Assembly (NCBI GenBank): GCA_949879025.1
Contig: CATLBO010000010.1
Span: 1-48,940, forward strand
Source: an uncultured Hungatella sp.
Lineage (GTDB): Bacteria; Bacillota; Clostridia; Lachnospirales; Lachnospiraceae
Reading direction: 5' to 3'
DNA: 48,940 bases
Part shown: piece after piece, positions 24,181-32,868 of the stretch
Numbering within the stretch: position 1 is the stretch's first letter
Layout: every line of letters begins with the position of its first letter
Notes under the pieces: generated by a model
What the model saw: the letters and a program-made list of their open reading frames with translations, nothing else
Database searches by the model: none
What the model was told of the DNA's origin: nothing
Made by a program: the position numbers and the translations under genes

Positions 24181-24840
24181 TTATCTAGCAGGCAAACCCA
24201 TATCCGGGAAATCCTGTGTCGGCACAAACCCATCCGCCTGTGCCAATACGTTCTCCTGCACTTTTGCCACCGCCCTTTCATAAGCAGCCGTCAGCATATT
24301 ATTTACTTTCTCACGGAACTCCCCGGTAACCGGATAGCAGATGTCCCGGTATACTTCTTTGTTATTCTCACCTATCTGGTTTGTCTTGTAAGAAGGCATG
24401 GACACAAACATCCCATTTTTCCCCATAATAAGGCTGATATTGCTGACAGCAAAACATTCGTCCAGATAAATGCGGGCAAGCCCCCGGATACTGCTGTTTT
24501 CCTTTTCAAAAGGCGTGACCGCCACCGTAAAAGGCAGCTCCATGTCCTGCCCATCCCCCACAAGGTATTTCTTCTGCCCCGTCTGCTGCAGGTTCTCCAG
24601 TGAAAGCAAAATATTTGCCTCCAGCTCCCCATGAAAACTTTTTGTGGTCGGATAGCAGATGTCTTTCTTTTTCTTATCCTGGTTCTTGTAATGCGGCATG
24701 GAAATATACAGCCGGTTATTCCTGTCCGCCAGAATCGCAATATTGCTGACCTTGAAACTGTCCCCGAATACCACTGAGGCATAGCCTTTTACGCTGCTGT
24801 TCTGTGCCTGCACTTCTCCTACGGTAATCTCATACTTCAT
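24181..24840 (-). CDS. SpoVG-like protein with two SpoVG units
   Basis: Two hundred nineteen residues from ATG 24840 (TGGAGG). SpoVG is a small nucleic-acid-binding regulator. Two related blocks are visible: residues 1-85 (VKGYASVVFGDSFKVSNIAI, then YISMPHYKNQ and DICYPTT) and about 105-185 (IRGLARIYLDECFAVSNISL, then FVSMPSYKTN and DICYPVT). The double arrangement is common in ICE-encoded proteins. The gene is last in the transfer operon and follows the sortase gene. Confidence 0.85.
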   Translation of the reverse strand: MKYEITVGEVQAQNSSVKGYASVVFGDSFKVSNIAILADRNNRLYISMPHYKNQDKKKKDICYPTTKSFHGELEANILLSLENLQQTGQKKYLVGDGQDMELPFTVAVTPFEKENSSIRGLARIYLDECFAVSNISLIMGKNGMFVSMPSYKTNQIGENNKEVYRDICYPVTGEFREKVNNMLTAAYERAVAKVQENVLAQADGFVPTQDFPDMGLPAR

Positions 24841-24900
24841 AAAATCCTCCATTTCTGCATGGCCGGCTGTGCCGGCTTTTGCCCTGCTGTAATTTACTGG

Positions 24901-25515
24901 TTACTTCTGTTCGCTGCCGGCATTCTCCCTTTCATGGAAATAATCCTTAACCGGGACACATTTGCAGGCAAACCTCCTTGTGCCATGCTCTGCACAGGTG
25001 AACAGGGTAAGCACTTCCGTATCGCTTTCTGCCGTTACCCATTCCTCATAAGGGTTTACCACCCGCATTTCCTCCACTGTATAACGGTGCGTCAGCCCTG
25101 CTTTCGTTGTCAGCTTTACCTCTGCCCCCATCCTGATACTTCCGAGGCCTGTAAAAAAAGTCCCGCGCCTGCTGCCGTTATGCCCGGCAAGGACGCAGTT
25201 GCCTTTTCCACATAAAGGCTCAGTGCTTTCCATATGCCCAATCCCCTCATTTAACTGCGCTGTGCCGGTCCCCTCAAATACCGGATACCTGATGTTCAGG
25301 TCCGGTATCTCCACAATCCCGGCTGCCTCCTCCGCCAGATGTGGGGAAACCTCCTTTTTATAACTGCCGGTTTTTTCACTCTCCTCATTTCCATCCTCCT
25401 CAATCTGATTGATATACCAGCCTGCCCTCTGCTGCTCCTGCATCCGCTGAAAAAAAGGGACAGCCGCTATGGCTATCCCAACCAGGATAAATGTTATTGT
25501 TTTTTTACTTATCAA
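24901..25515 (-). CDS. Class D/B-like sortase
   Basis: Two hundred four residues, TTG start overlapping the helicase stop (TTGA) with AGGGAGGGG upstream. A single membrane anchor (about 5-22) is followed by the sortase barrel with VLAGHNGSRRGTFF (catalytic His) and LTLFTCAEHGTRRFACKC (catalytic Cys of TLxTC and the following Arg). Sortases link LPXTG-like proteins to the cell wall or to each other. It probably anchors an ICE-encoded adhesin that may lie outside the window; I see no sorting signal among the translated genes here. Confidence 0.88.
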   Translation of the reverse strand: MISKKTITFILVGIAIAAVPFFQRMQEQQRAGWYINQIEEDGNEESEKTGSYKKEVSPHLAEEAAGIVEIPDLNIRYPVFEGTGTAQLNEGIGHMESTEPLCGKGNCVLAGHNGSRRGTFFTGLGSIRMGAEVKLTTKAGLTHRYTVEEMRVVNPYEEWVTAESDTEVLTLFTCAEHGTRRFACKCVPVKDYFHERENAGSEQK

Positions 25516-28500
25516 CGGTTCCCCTCCCTTTCTTTCCCATACCCATGTGACGGTTCCGCCGCACGGCTGACTTCCGGTTCCTGTTCTTCCTCTTTGGACG
25601 CCTGGTTCTCCAAATCCAGCAGGTTATTTAGCTCAAACTGCCTTGCCAGCTTTGCTTTCAGTTCCGCCTCATATTGGAACGGCTTTTCATATTCCAGTTT
25701 CGCCTGCTCCATGTCAAGGCGGTATTTTTCCAGCTTTTCCTCAAGAAAGCCAACGGCTGCCTGCATCCCGTTAAAAAGGTTTTCAATCTTTGTCATGCAG
25801 CCTACCGGGGAAGTGGACATGTCCGCCCTGTATTCCATCCTCCCCCGCATCACCAGACAATCCTCCCCCATGAAATTCTTTTCCACAAGGACCAAAAAGC
25901 CTTTGTACTCTGCCACTTCCGTCTTCGTGCCTGCCTTGCATTTACTGGCGGCAGACAGGAAAGCAGTTCCGCCGTCCACCCTCTCCGTAAACGTGATTCC
26001 TCCCACTTTAATGGAAAAATCCGTTTCTGCCATCAGGCATTTGTCCCGCTCCCTGACATCTTCATGGACGCGTTTCAGTTTTTCCTCTGCCTCTGCAATC
26101 AGTTTCGGGAACTTTACCATAAAACCGTCCTGCATGGCATAGTGCTGGCTGTCATACGCTGCTTTCAGCATTTTCAGACGCTGCACGTCATTGTCTGTCT
26201 GCATTTTTTCTTTTATCATCGGATTCCCAGTAGCCACAGCCTTTATCTCCGCATAGGAGAGGACTGCCTCGTCAATATCCTCACAGGTCCTTGATATGGA
26301 TTTCCCTGTCATTACCTGTGAGATAAAGCGCTGCTTGTTTTCGACCAGCGCCCAACTGTATGCGTCAAAGGTCCCTTTTGTCACATAGCGGTACACGGCA
26401 ACCTCATCATTCTCATTGCCCTGTCTGAGTCCCCTGCCCTCACGCTGTTCTATGCTTGAGGGTTTCCACGGGCAGTCGCAGTGGTGCATTGCCACAAGGT
26501 GCGTCTGCACGTTGACGCCGGTGCCGCATTTGTCCGTAGAGCCAAACAGCACCTTTTTTATGCCGGAACGCATTTCACGGAACAGGACGTCCCTCTGTGC
26601 GTCTGTTTTGGAATCGTGTATGAATGCGATTTCCTCCGCCGGAATGCCCTGCTTTACCAGTTCCGTCTTGATATAATTATAAACATCAAAACTTCCTATT
26701 TCATGCCACGGTGTGTTTAACATATCCCGGCTCCATGAACGTTTCGGCGTGCCAATATCCGAAAAGATAAGCTGTGTGCCTACTTTCCCCTCACTTTCTG
26801 CCTTACGGTATTCATACAGCACATTTTCCACCACTTTATTTAACTTGCCATCCACGCTCCCCGGTGCGTCCGGGGTTAAAAGCCTTGCATCTGTGCCTAA
26901 CAGCCTTGCCTCATGGGTGATTTTAAGGAAATTGTCTACTTTCGGATCGACACCGCCGTCACGGATTGCCTCCGCCCGCCGGACAAAAGTTTCCATGACC
27001 TGCCTCACATACCAGTCCGGCTCGCTCTCCACGATGATATATTTCCCGCCCCGCAGTTCCGGGGCGTCAAGGTCCAGCATGTCCCTTGTCTGGATGTCCG
27101 CTGCCTCCCGGAAAATGTTCATCAGCTCCGGCAGGTTGGTAAATTTATTAAACCTTGTCTTGAACCGGAACCCGCTGCCCTCAACAGTAAGTTCCAGAGC
27201 CGTTGTCTGCTCCCCGAAATTAGCCGCCCAGCTGTCAAAATGGTAAATCCCAAGCTGCTCTAATGTGTCTTTCTGCAGAAACTGCTGCATGACGTACATC
27301 TCACACATTGTATTGCTGACCGGCGTCCCCGTGGCAAAGACAATCCCCCTCCCATTGTTTATCTCATTGACATACTGGCATTTGAGGTACATGTCCATTG
27401 CCCTCTGGCTGCCGCTGCCGGTTATCCCCGACACGTTCATTTTTGAAAATACGGCGAGATTCTTAAACGCGTGTGCCTCGTCCACCATGATGGAGTCAAT
27501 GCCGAGTTCCTCAAAGGTAATGAGGTCATCCTTCCGCTCCTCATCCGCCATTTCCCGCAGCTGCTCCTCCATCCGCGTTCTCTGTGCCTCCATCTGCTTG
27601 ACGGTCCACCGCTCCCGGTTGCGCTCCTTCATTTCCGCAATGGCAAAGCTGATGTCGTCAATCTGGCGGTTTAACAGCATTTCCCTCCTTTCCTTTGATA
27701 CCGGGATTTTCTCAAACTGCGAGTGCGACATGATGATGCAGTCATAGTCCCCAGTGGCAATGCGGGAGATAAACTGCTTTCTCCTGTGTTTCTCAAAATC
27801 CCTCTCGGCAGCCACCAGAATGTTTGCAGAGGGATAAAGGCGCAGGAACTCACTGGCAGTCTGCCCGATCAGCGGCTTTGGCACTACCATGACCGTTTTG
27901 TTAGAAAGCCCCAGACGTTTCTGTTCCATACACGCCGCCATCATCTCAAAACTCTTGCCTGCACCCACGCAGTGGGCAAGCAGGGTGTTCCCTCCCATCA
28001 GAATCCTTGCAATGGCATTCCTCTGGTGCGGCTTTAGCCGGATATCCGGGTTCATGCCGGGAAACTGTAAATGGCTGCCGTCATACTCCCGCAGCCTTAC
28101 ATTGTTAAAGGTCTCATTATAATAACCGACATATTTATTCCTCCGCTTTGGCTCTGCAAATATCCAGTCCCGGAACGCCTCTTTTAACTGGTTCTGTTTT
28201 TCCCTTGCCAGCATGGTCTCCTTCTGGTTCGTTTCATAATGGTGCTTTCCCCCACCATCTTCAATCCGATTCCGAACCGTCACGGTGCGCAGGTTCAGCG
28301 TGCTTTCAAAAATAGTATAAGCGTCCATCCTTGACGTACCGTAGGTTTTGGTTGCCGCCACTGAAGTATTGTCTAAAGGTTTATTCTCAACAAACCATTC
28401 CATCCGGAACTTATTCAGCTGCACCTGTATCCCGGAAGAACCATAGTCATGTCTCCTCGCCTGCGCCCGTTTTGGCGTGTGCAGCGTTTCATAAAGGAAT

Positions 28501-31500
28501 TTCTCATAGTCCTCCGGCTCAATCCATGTCGTGCCAATCCTCACATCTATCTCCCCGGCATCCAAATCCCGCGGCTGCACCTGTTCTAACGCTGCCACGT
28601 TATCCCCGAACAGTTCCGGGTGTTCGCCCGCTGCTGCTTTTGCCACACGCAGCTTGTCCCGGACATTGCCGGACAGGTACTCATCCGCTGTCTCCCATCC
28701 CTGGTTTTTATCATGCGTAAGGTATTTCTGCGGATTCAGGAAGATAACGCCTTTCAGCTCCTCAATCAGTTTTTCTCTCTTTAATTCTCCTCCGTCAGCC
28801 ACAGAAAGGAGAATTTCTTCCTGCATATCTTTCTGCCTTTCCCTGAGTTTTTCTGCATATCCGCTGATGTCCGGCTCATAAATCTGCAGCATATACGGAA
28901 GATTGACGCCGTTGTACTCACATATGGAAAGGTTGAGGGCCTCCACCGCTGTCTCTGCATGGTCCATTTCCCTCCTTGCCCGTATGGTCTGTTTCGTAAA
29001 CATATCCGCTTTGGTGACAGCGCCATTCTCCGCATCCACCATTTCCAGTGAACATAAAAGAGGGTAATCCTCGTCGTCCCGGAAGGCCCTCGAATTACCC
29101 TGTGAAGTGATATAACCGTATTTTTTTGTAAAGCTGTCATATATGGAATTTAATTCCCCCTGTGCTGCATTCAGTTCTTTCTCACTGCACCCGTTTAACT
29201 GGATGTCTATCAGGTGTCTGGTGCATTTCCGCAGTTTATCCATTCCCCTTATGCGTCCAAACACGGTATTTCCCACTTCCTGCCGGTGCATCCGTGAATC
29301 TTTCCGGTAATACAGTGCCCCATCCACAAACGTGTAGGTGTAATTCTTTACATCCGGATCAGCCGGTATGCTCTCCTCCGGTTCCCCCTCCTGTAAGATT
29401 TCATAATCCGGCATCTGCACCAAAAGGCGGCTTACCGCCTGCTGCAATGCCCCATACAGGTCAAAATCTTCCCTGTCATTGACACATACTGTATATCCCG
29501 CATCACTGCCATACCTGCCGGTATCATACTCCATGCGGCCTAACATCATCTCCGGGTGTTCCACGAAATACGAATTGACAGGCACTCCATTTTCCGTCAT
29601 GCCGAGGTGAACCCAGCCCGGCTCCGCCGATATTTTCCGTTCCCTTTTCTGGAAAAACAAAATATCACTGGTGACTTCCGTCCCTGCCTCTGCCTTGAAA
29701 GCGCTGTTCGGCAGCCTGACCGCCCCGGCAAGTTCCGCACGCTGCGCCAGATATTTACGGACACTGCTGTTTTTCTTATCCATTGTCCCTTTCGTGGTAA
29801 TCACGGCAACAATGCCGCCCGGACGTACTTTGTCTATGGACTTTGCCACAAAGTAGTCGTGGATTTTGAAATTCTCTGCATTGTACTTCCTGTCGTAGAC
29901 CTTAAAATCCCCGAATGGGACATTCCCCACCACAACGTCAAAAAAGTTGTCCGGGAAGTCTGTTTCCTCAAACCCTTTTATCTGTATATCTGCCCCCGGG
30001 TACAGAAGTTTTGCAATCCTGCCGCTGATGCTGTCTTTCTCCACGCCAAAAAGTCTGCTGCCCCATAGCTGCTCCGGCATGGTCCCAAAGAAATGCCCTG
30101 TCCCTACAGAGGGCTCCAGCACATTTCCTCCGGCAAAGCCAAACTGCACCAGCGCCTCTCCAACGGCAGCAGCTACCGCAGGCGGTGTGTAGAAAGCAGT
30201 CGTGACCGTTGCCCTTGCCTCCCGGTATTCCTCTGGGGTAAGGAGTTCCTTCAACTCCGCATATTCTTTCCGCCAGCTTTCGCTTTTTTCATCAAATGCC
30301 TGTGACGTGCCGCCCCACCCGGCATACCTGGCAAGGATTTCCTGCTCCTCCGGCGTGGCGTGCCCGTTTTCTGTCTCTATCTGCTTTAATGTTTTTATGG
30401 CATCCACGTTCCACTTATAGCGTGCCTTTTCCCCGCCGGTCTCCTGTTTGTGAATGTCAATGACATAATTATGGGGCTGTGGCAGCATTATATTTTCAGT
30501 TTCTGCTGCCGGAACCTGTTCTTTTTCTCTGGTGTCAGCAGACTCCGAAACTGGTTCTTTTTTCTCTTTTCCCTCCGAATCTTCATAAGCGACATGATAG
30601 TTATTTATTTTTTGCCGTTGCTCAAAACGCACGGCATCCGGCACTCCCATTTGGTCTGCCTCGTCAGGAATCGCATAGCTGTCAATCCCTGTTTCTTTAT
30701 AATCAAAAAGAGAAGCCTGTCTGAAAACGGCCTCCCTTTCCGTACCAAATGAATTTAAGTCATCCTGCTCCCTGTCTAATTCTTCCTGCGTTTCTAATGA
30801 AATTGGTTTATCAGGTCGTGACGGATAATCTCCTCTGCCTCCATCATCCCCTGTTTCCGGATGCGTAACATCTCCATTGTGGATTCCGGATTCTCCGGCC
30901 TGTGGCTTTCCAGATACTTCTCCATGAGACTTTCCAACATCCGGCCTGCCTCCTCCTCCACTTCTTTCAGTTTTGGGTAGAGGTTGCCGAACCGTATCAG
31001 GCTCCGGTATCTCTGCGGGTAATTTTCCTCCAAATATTCCATCGCCATGATTCCGAACTTCCCTAACGTCCCTGTTTCCGTCTGTTCCGCTGCTTTGATG
31101 TCCGGGTACAGCATCCCGTCTGTCCCCTCGTGGTAACTGATTGCTAGTGCCATTCCTGCCTCCTTTTCCGGAAAGATTCTGCTGCAGATATGCAGCCCGC
31201 TTTCTTCCCTGTTCAATACCCATTATTTCACGGCCAATATTCCGAAGAACGGTACAGGATACGTCACTTACCAGAGTACCAAGTACGCTAATGCTGCCCT
31301 CATCTTTCACATTAACTATTGCACCTAAGTCCTGTTCTTCGCTGCTTAAGTCAAATCCGCATCTTGTCCCCACCGCATAGAAAATGCTGTTAAAAATCAA
31401 TTTCTGTGCGGTAAGCTCTGGCGTTTCATTCTCTCCGCCAGTTATCTCACGTCCTGCAAGCATGGCGGCCTCGGCAAGCTGCTTACCGAAGTCCTCTTTT

Positions 31501-31958
31501 AGAATACCGCACACTTCTTGCTTTGTAAAGGCTTTCAGCTGCTTTAGCCAGCTTTTCCTGTCTGTTCCTAATACTTCCGCAATTTCTCCCCGTTTCCGGA
31601 GTGCCGACAGCAAATCCGGCAGGTTTTCCCCCTCCAAATCCCACGCCAGCTTTACGTTTTTCCCTCCGGTATCGCCAATGTCAAACACATAACGCATCCC
31701 CGGCTTTAATATCCTCGATGGAAAGATGGCAATTCCTTTACTGTCCCGTTTCACATGGCGGCGTACCTTTTTCCATGTATCATAATCCGCAACCAGCGTG
31801 GCAGACGGCCTCTGTGCATACACCATAAGCACATTGTCAAACTCATACCGATATATCCGCCCTGCCAGACGGCAGACTGCCTTCCAGTCCGCCTCAGTCT
31901 GCGTCACCCTGGAAACCACATCCTGATATATCTGGCGAGCCATATATTCTACTCCCAT
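25512..31958 (-). CDS. Giant N6-DNA-methylase/SNF2-type helicase fusion
   Basis: A 2148-residue ICE protein, probably acting on transferred DNA and protecting it. Residues 1-270 form the ArdC-like N-terminal region (ADWKAVCRLAGRIYRYEFDN). From about 270 to 400 is a Gly/Asp-rich linker overprinted by another gene (30794-31153). The methylase domain (about 590-800) has EPSVGTGHFFGTMPE (SAM-binding) and NVPFGDFKVYD, a variant of the NPPY motif. The helicase part (about 1310-1900) has AHCVGAGKSFEM (Walker A), VDEAHAFKNL and REGRGLRQGNE (motif VI). Starts at 31958 or 31943 are possible. It overlaps the sortase gene by four bases. Confidence 0.9.
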   Translation of the reverse strand: MGVEYMARQIYQDVVSRVTQTEADWKAVCRLAGRIYRYEFDNVLMVYAQRPSATLVADYDTWKKVRRHVKRDSKGIAIFPSRILKPGMRYVFDIGDTGGKNVKLAWDLEGENLPDLLSALRKRGEIAEVLGTDRKSWLKQLKAFTKQEVCGILKEDFGKQLAEAAMLAGREITGGENETPELTAQKLIFNSIFYAVGTRCGFDLSSEEQDLGAIVNVKDEGSISVLGTLVSDVSCTVLRNIGREIMGIEQGRKRAAYLQQNLSGKGGRNGTSNQLPRGDRRDAVPGHQSSGTDGNRDVREVRNHGDGIFGGKLPAEIPEPDTVRQPLPKTERSGGGGRPDVGKSHGEVSGKPQAGESGIHNGDVTHPETGDDGGRGDYPSRPDKPISLETQEELDREQDDLNSFGTEREAVFRQASLFDYKETGIDSYAIPDEADQMGVPDAVRFEQRQKINNYHVAYEDSEGKEKKEPVSESADTREKEQVPAAETENIMLPQPHNYVIDIHKQETGGEKARYKWNVDAIKTLKQIETENGHATPEEQEILARYAGWGGTSQAFDEKSESWRKEYAELKELLTPEEYREARATVTTAFYTPPAVAAAVGEALVQFGFAGGNVLEPSVGTGHFFGTMPEQLWGSRLFGVEKDSISGRIAKLLYPGADIQIKGFEETDFPDNFFDVVVGNVPFGDFKVYDRKYNAENFKIHDYFVAKSIDKVRPGGIVAVITTKGTMDKKNSSVRKYLAQRAELAGAVRLPNSAFKAEAGTEVTSDILFFQKRERKISAEPGWVHLGMTENGVPVNSYFVEHPEMMLGRMEYDTGRYGSDAGYTVCVNDREDFDLYGALQQAVSRLLVQMPDYEILQEGEPEESIPADPDVKNYTYTFVDGALYYRKDSRMHRQEVGNTVFGRIRGMDKLRKCTRHLIDIQLNGCSEKELNAAQGELNSIYDSFTKKYGYITSQGNSRAFRDDEDYPLLCSLEMVDAENGAVTKADMFTKQTIRARREMDHAETAVEALNLSICEYNGVNLPYMLQIYEPDISGYAEKLRERQKDMQEEILLSVADGGELKREKLIEELKGVIFLNPQKYLTHDKNQGWETADEYLSGNVRDKLRVAKAAAGEHPELFGDNVAALEQVQPRDLDAGEIDVRIGTTWIEPEDYEKFLYETLHTPKRAQARRHDYGSSGIQVQLNKFRMEWFVENKPLDNTSVAATKTYGTSRMDAYTIFESTLNLRTVTVRNRIEDGGGKHHYETNQKETMLAREKQNQLKEAFRDWIFAEPKRRNKYVGYYNETFNNVRLREYDGSHLQFPGMNPDIRLKPHQRNAIARILMGGNTLLAHCVGAGKSFEMMAACMEQKRLGLSNKTVMVVPKPLIGQTASEFLRLYPSANILVAAERDFEKHRRKQFISRIATGDYDCIIMSHSQFEKIPVSKERREMLLNRQIDDISFAIAEMKERNRERWTVKQMEAQRTRMEEQLREMADEERKDDLITFEELGIDSIMVDEAHAFKNLAVFSKMNVSGITGSGSQRAMDMYLKCQYVNEINNGRGIVFATGTPVSNTMCEMYVMQQFLQKDTLEQLGIYHFDSWAANFGEQTTALELTVEGSGFRFKTRFNKFTNLPELMNIFREAADIQTRDMLDLDAPELRGGKYIIVESEPDWYVRQVMETFVRRAEAIRDGGVDPKVDNFLKITHEARLLGTDARLLTPDAPGSVDGKLNKVVENVLYEYRKAESEGKVGTQLIFSDIGTPKRSWSRDMLNTPWHEIGSFDVYNYIKTELVKQGIPAEEIAFIHDSKTDAQRDVLFREMRSGIKKVLFGSTDKCGTGVNVQTHLVAMHHCDCPWKPSSIEQREGRGLRQGNENDEVAVYRYVTKGTFDAYSWALVENKQRFISQVMTGKSISRTCEDIDEAVLSYAEIKAVATGNPMIKEKMQTDNDVQRLKMLKAAYDSQHYAMQDGFMVKFPKLIAEAEEKLKRVHEDVRERDKCLMAETDFSIKVGGITFTERVDGGTAFLSAASKCKAGTKTEVAEYKGFLVLVEKNFMGEDCLVMRGRMEYRADMSTSPVGCMTKIENLFNGMQAAVGFLEEKLEKYRLDMEQAKLEYEKPFQYEAELKAKLARQFELNNLLDLENQASKEEEQEPEVSRAAEPSHGYGKEREGNR
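30794..31153 (-). CDS. TnpV-like protein embedded out of frame in the helicase gene
   Basis: One hundred nineteen residues from ATG 31153, with AAAGGAGG six bases upstream. The sequence reads like TnpV of transposons: a short strand region with MLYPDI, then GTLGKFGIMAMEYLEENYPQ, RYRSLIRFGNLYPKLKEVEE, a helical segment MLESLMEKYLESHRPE and EEIIRHDLINQFH. The helicase frame at the same bases is low-complexity (Gly, Asp, Pro, Arg), as expected if this frame is the constrained one. TnpV's function is not established. This is a nested gene on the same strand, and its product was presumably captured with the linker. Confidence 0.7.
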   Translation of the reverse strand: MALAISYHEGTDGMLYPDIKAAEQTETGTLGKFGIMAMEYLEENYPQRYRSLIRFGNLYPKLKEVEEEAGRMLESLMEKYLESHRPENPESTMEMLRIRKQGMMEAEEIIRHDLINQFH

Positions 31959-31967
31959 ATACGCCCC

Positions 31968-32837
31968 CTATCTGCCCCCTGCTTTTGCCGGAAGATAAGA
32001 AACATCCTTAAAATCCTCTGCATCAAGGACTACCTCTGAATTTTTATAAAGCTCCATTGCCTTGTCAATGGCATCCCCAAGCGTTTCCGCCTCAATGTTT
32101 TCCACCCTCGACAATACCTCGCGGATTTCTATTGGAAAGCTGTCCCCTTTCTGATGGTACGGCTCACAATATTCTGACCTAAGCCCCACAAAGTCAATTT
32201 CCGACGGCGTGGCAGAAAGGTATACCCCATGCCCCCACTCAATGCCGGTCTCTGCGTTTTCCTTTGTATACTCCCCGGCATAAGGATAACGTGAATAACA
32301 CTGCACGCCAACCGCCACCAGAAACTGCCCTGATGCCATATTCATCATCAGGAGGTTATTTTTGCTGTAGCGCTCCATCACTTTATAATCCGTTCCATTG
32401 AAGTTATGCAGGACTTCCCCCTGCTTAAACTCATGTTCTTCCTGTTCATAATGGAACATACAGCCCTTCATTCCACCGTTTACATCAAGGTTATATTCCT
32501 CCAATGCCCTCATGCACTCCTGGCTGCTTTCTTCCCTGTCAAACTGGAACTCCTTATCGTCATTGTAACTTCCGCAGAGAAAACACTGCAGTTCATCACT
32601 GCCGCTGCAGAACTTCGCATAAAAGCTTTTGTTTGCGGTAATATAATGCTCCGCCCAGCCTTCTCCTGGTGCTGATAACTTTGTGTCAAACAGCTCCTTT
32701 AACGTCTGTGCCGACTCCTCCCTTGATAAAGCAGGCACAAAAAGGTACTCCTCCTTATATTCTTTCAGTGTCATCAGCATATTTTTTTCGCTGCCCTTGA
32801 TATTCGCTATCACAAGAACCATATCCTGTATTCTCAT
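31968..32837 (-). CDS. PcfM/DpnD-domain protein
   Basis: Two hundred eighty-nine residues from ATG 32837 with AAAGGAGAGG. The C-terminal 55 residues (FPIEIREVLSRVENIEAETL, then AIDKAMELYKNSEVVLDAED) match the DpnD/PcfM-type domain of conjugative elements. The rest (about 30-230), including YSRYPYAGEYTKENAETGIE, is an ICE-specific region I know only from similar elements. The exact role in transfer is unknown. It lies between the NlpC/P60 gene and the methylase-helicase gene. Confidence 0.75.
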   Translation of the reverse strand: MRIQDMVLVIANIKGSEKNMLMTLKEYKEEYLFVPALSREESAQTLKELFDTKLSAPGEGWAEHYITANKSFYAKFCSGSDELQCFLCGSYNDDKEFQFDREESSQECMRALEEYNLDVNGGMKGCMFHYEQEEHEFKQGEVLHNFNGTDYKVMERYSKNNLLMMNMASGQFLVAVGVQCYSRYPYAGEYTKENAETGIEWGHGVYLSATPSEIDFVGLRSEYCEPYHQKGDSFPIEIREVLSRVENIEAETLGDAIDKAMELYKNSEVVLDAEDFKDVSYLPAKAGGR

Positions 32838-32868
32838 TTACCTCTCCTTTCCCAAAACGTCGGACCTG

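Noticed and set aside
24372-24782. A 136-codon minus-strand frame inside the SpoVG-like gene
   Set aside because: Composition is Arg/Trp/Cys-rich as for shadow frames, with no start signal and no motif, unlike the two overprinted genes reported.
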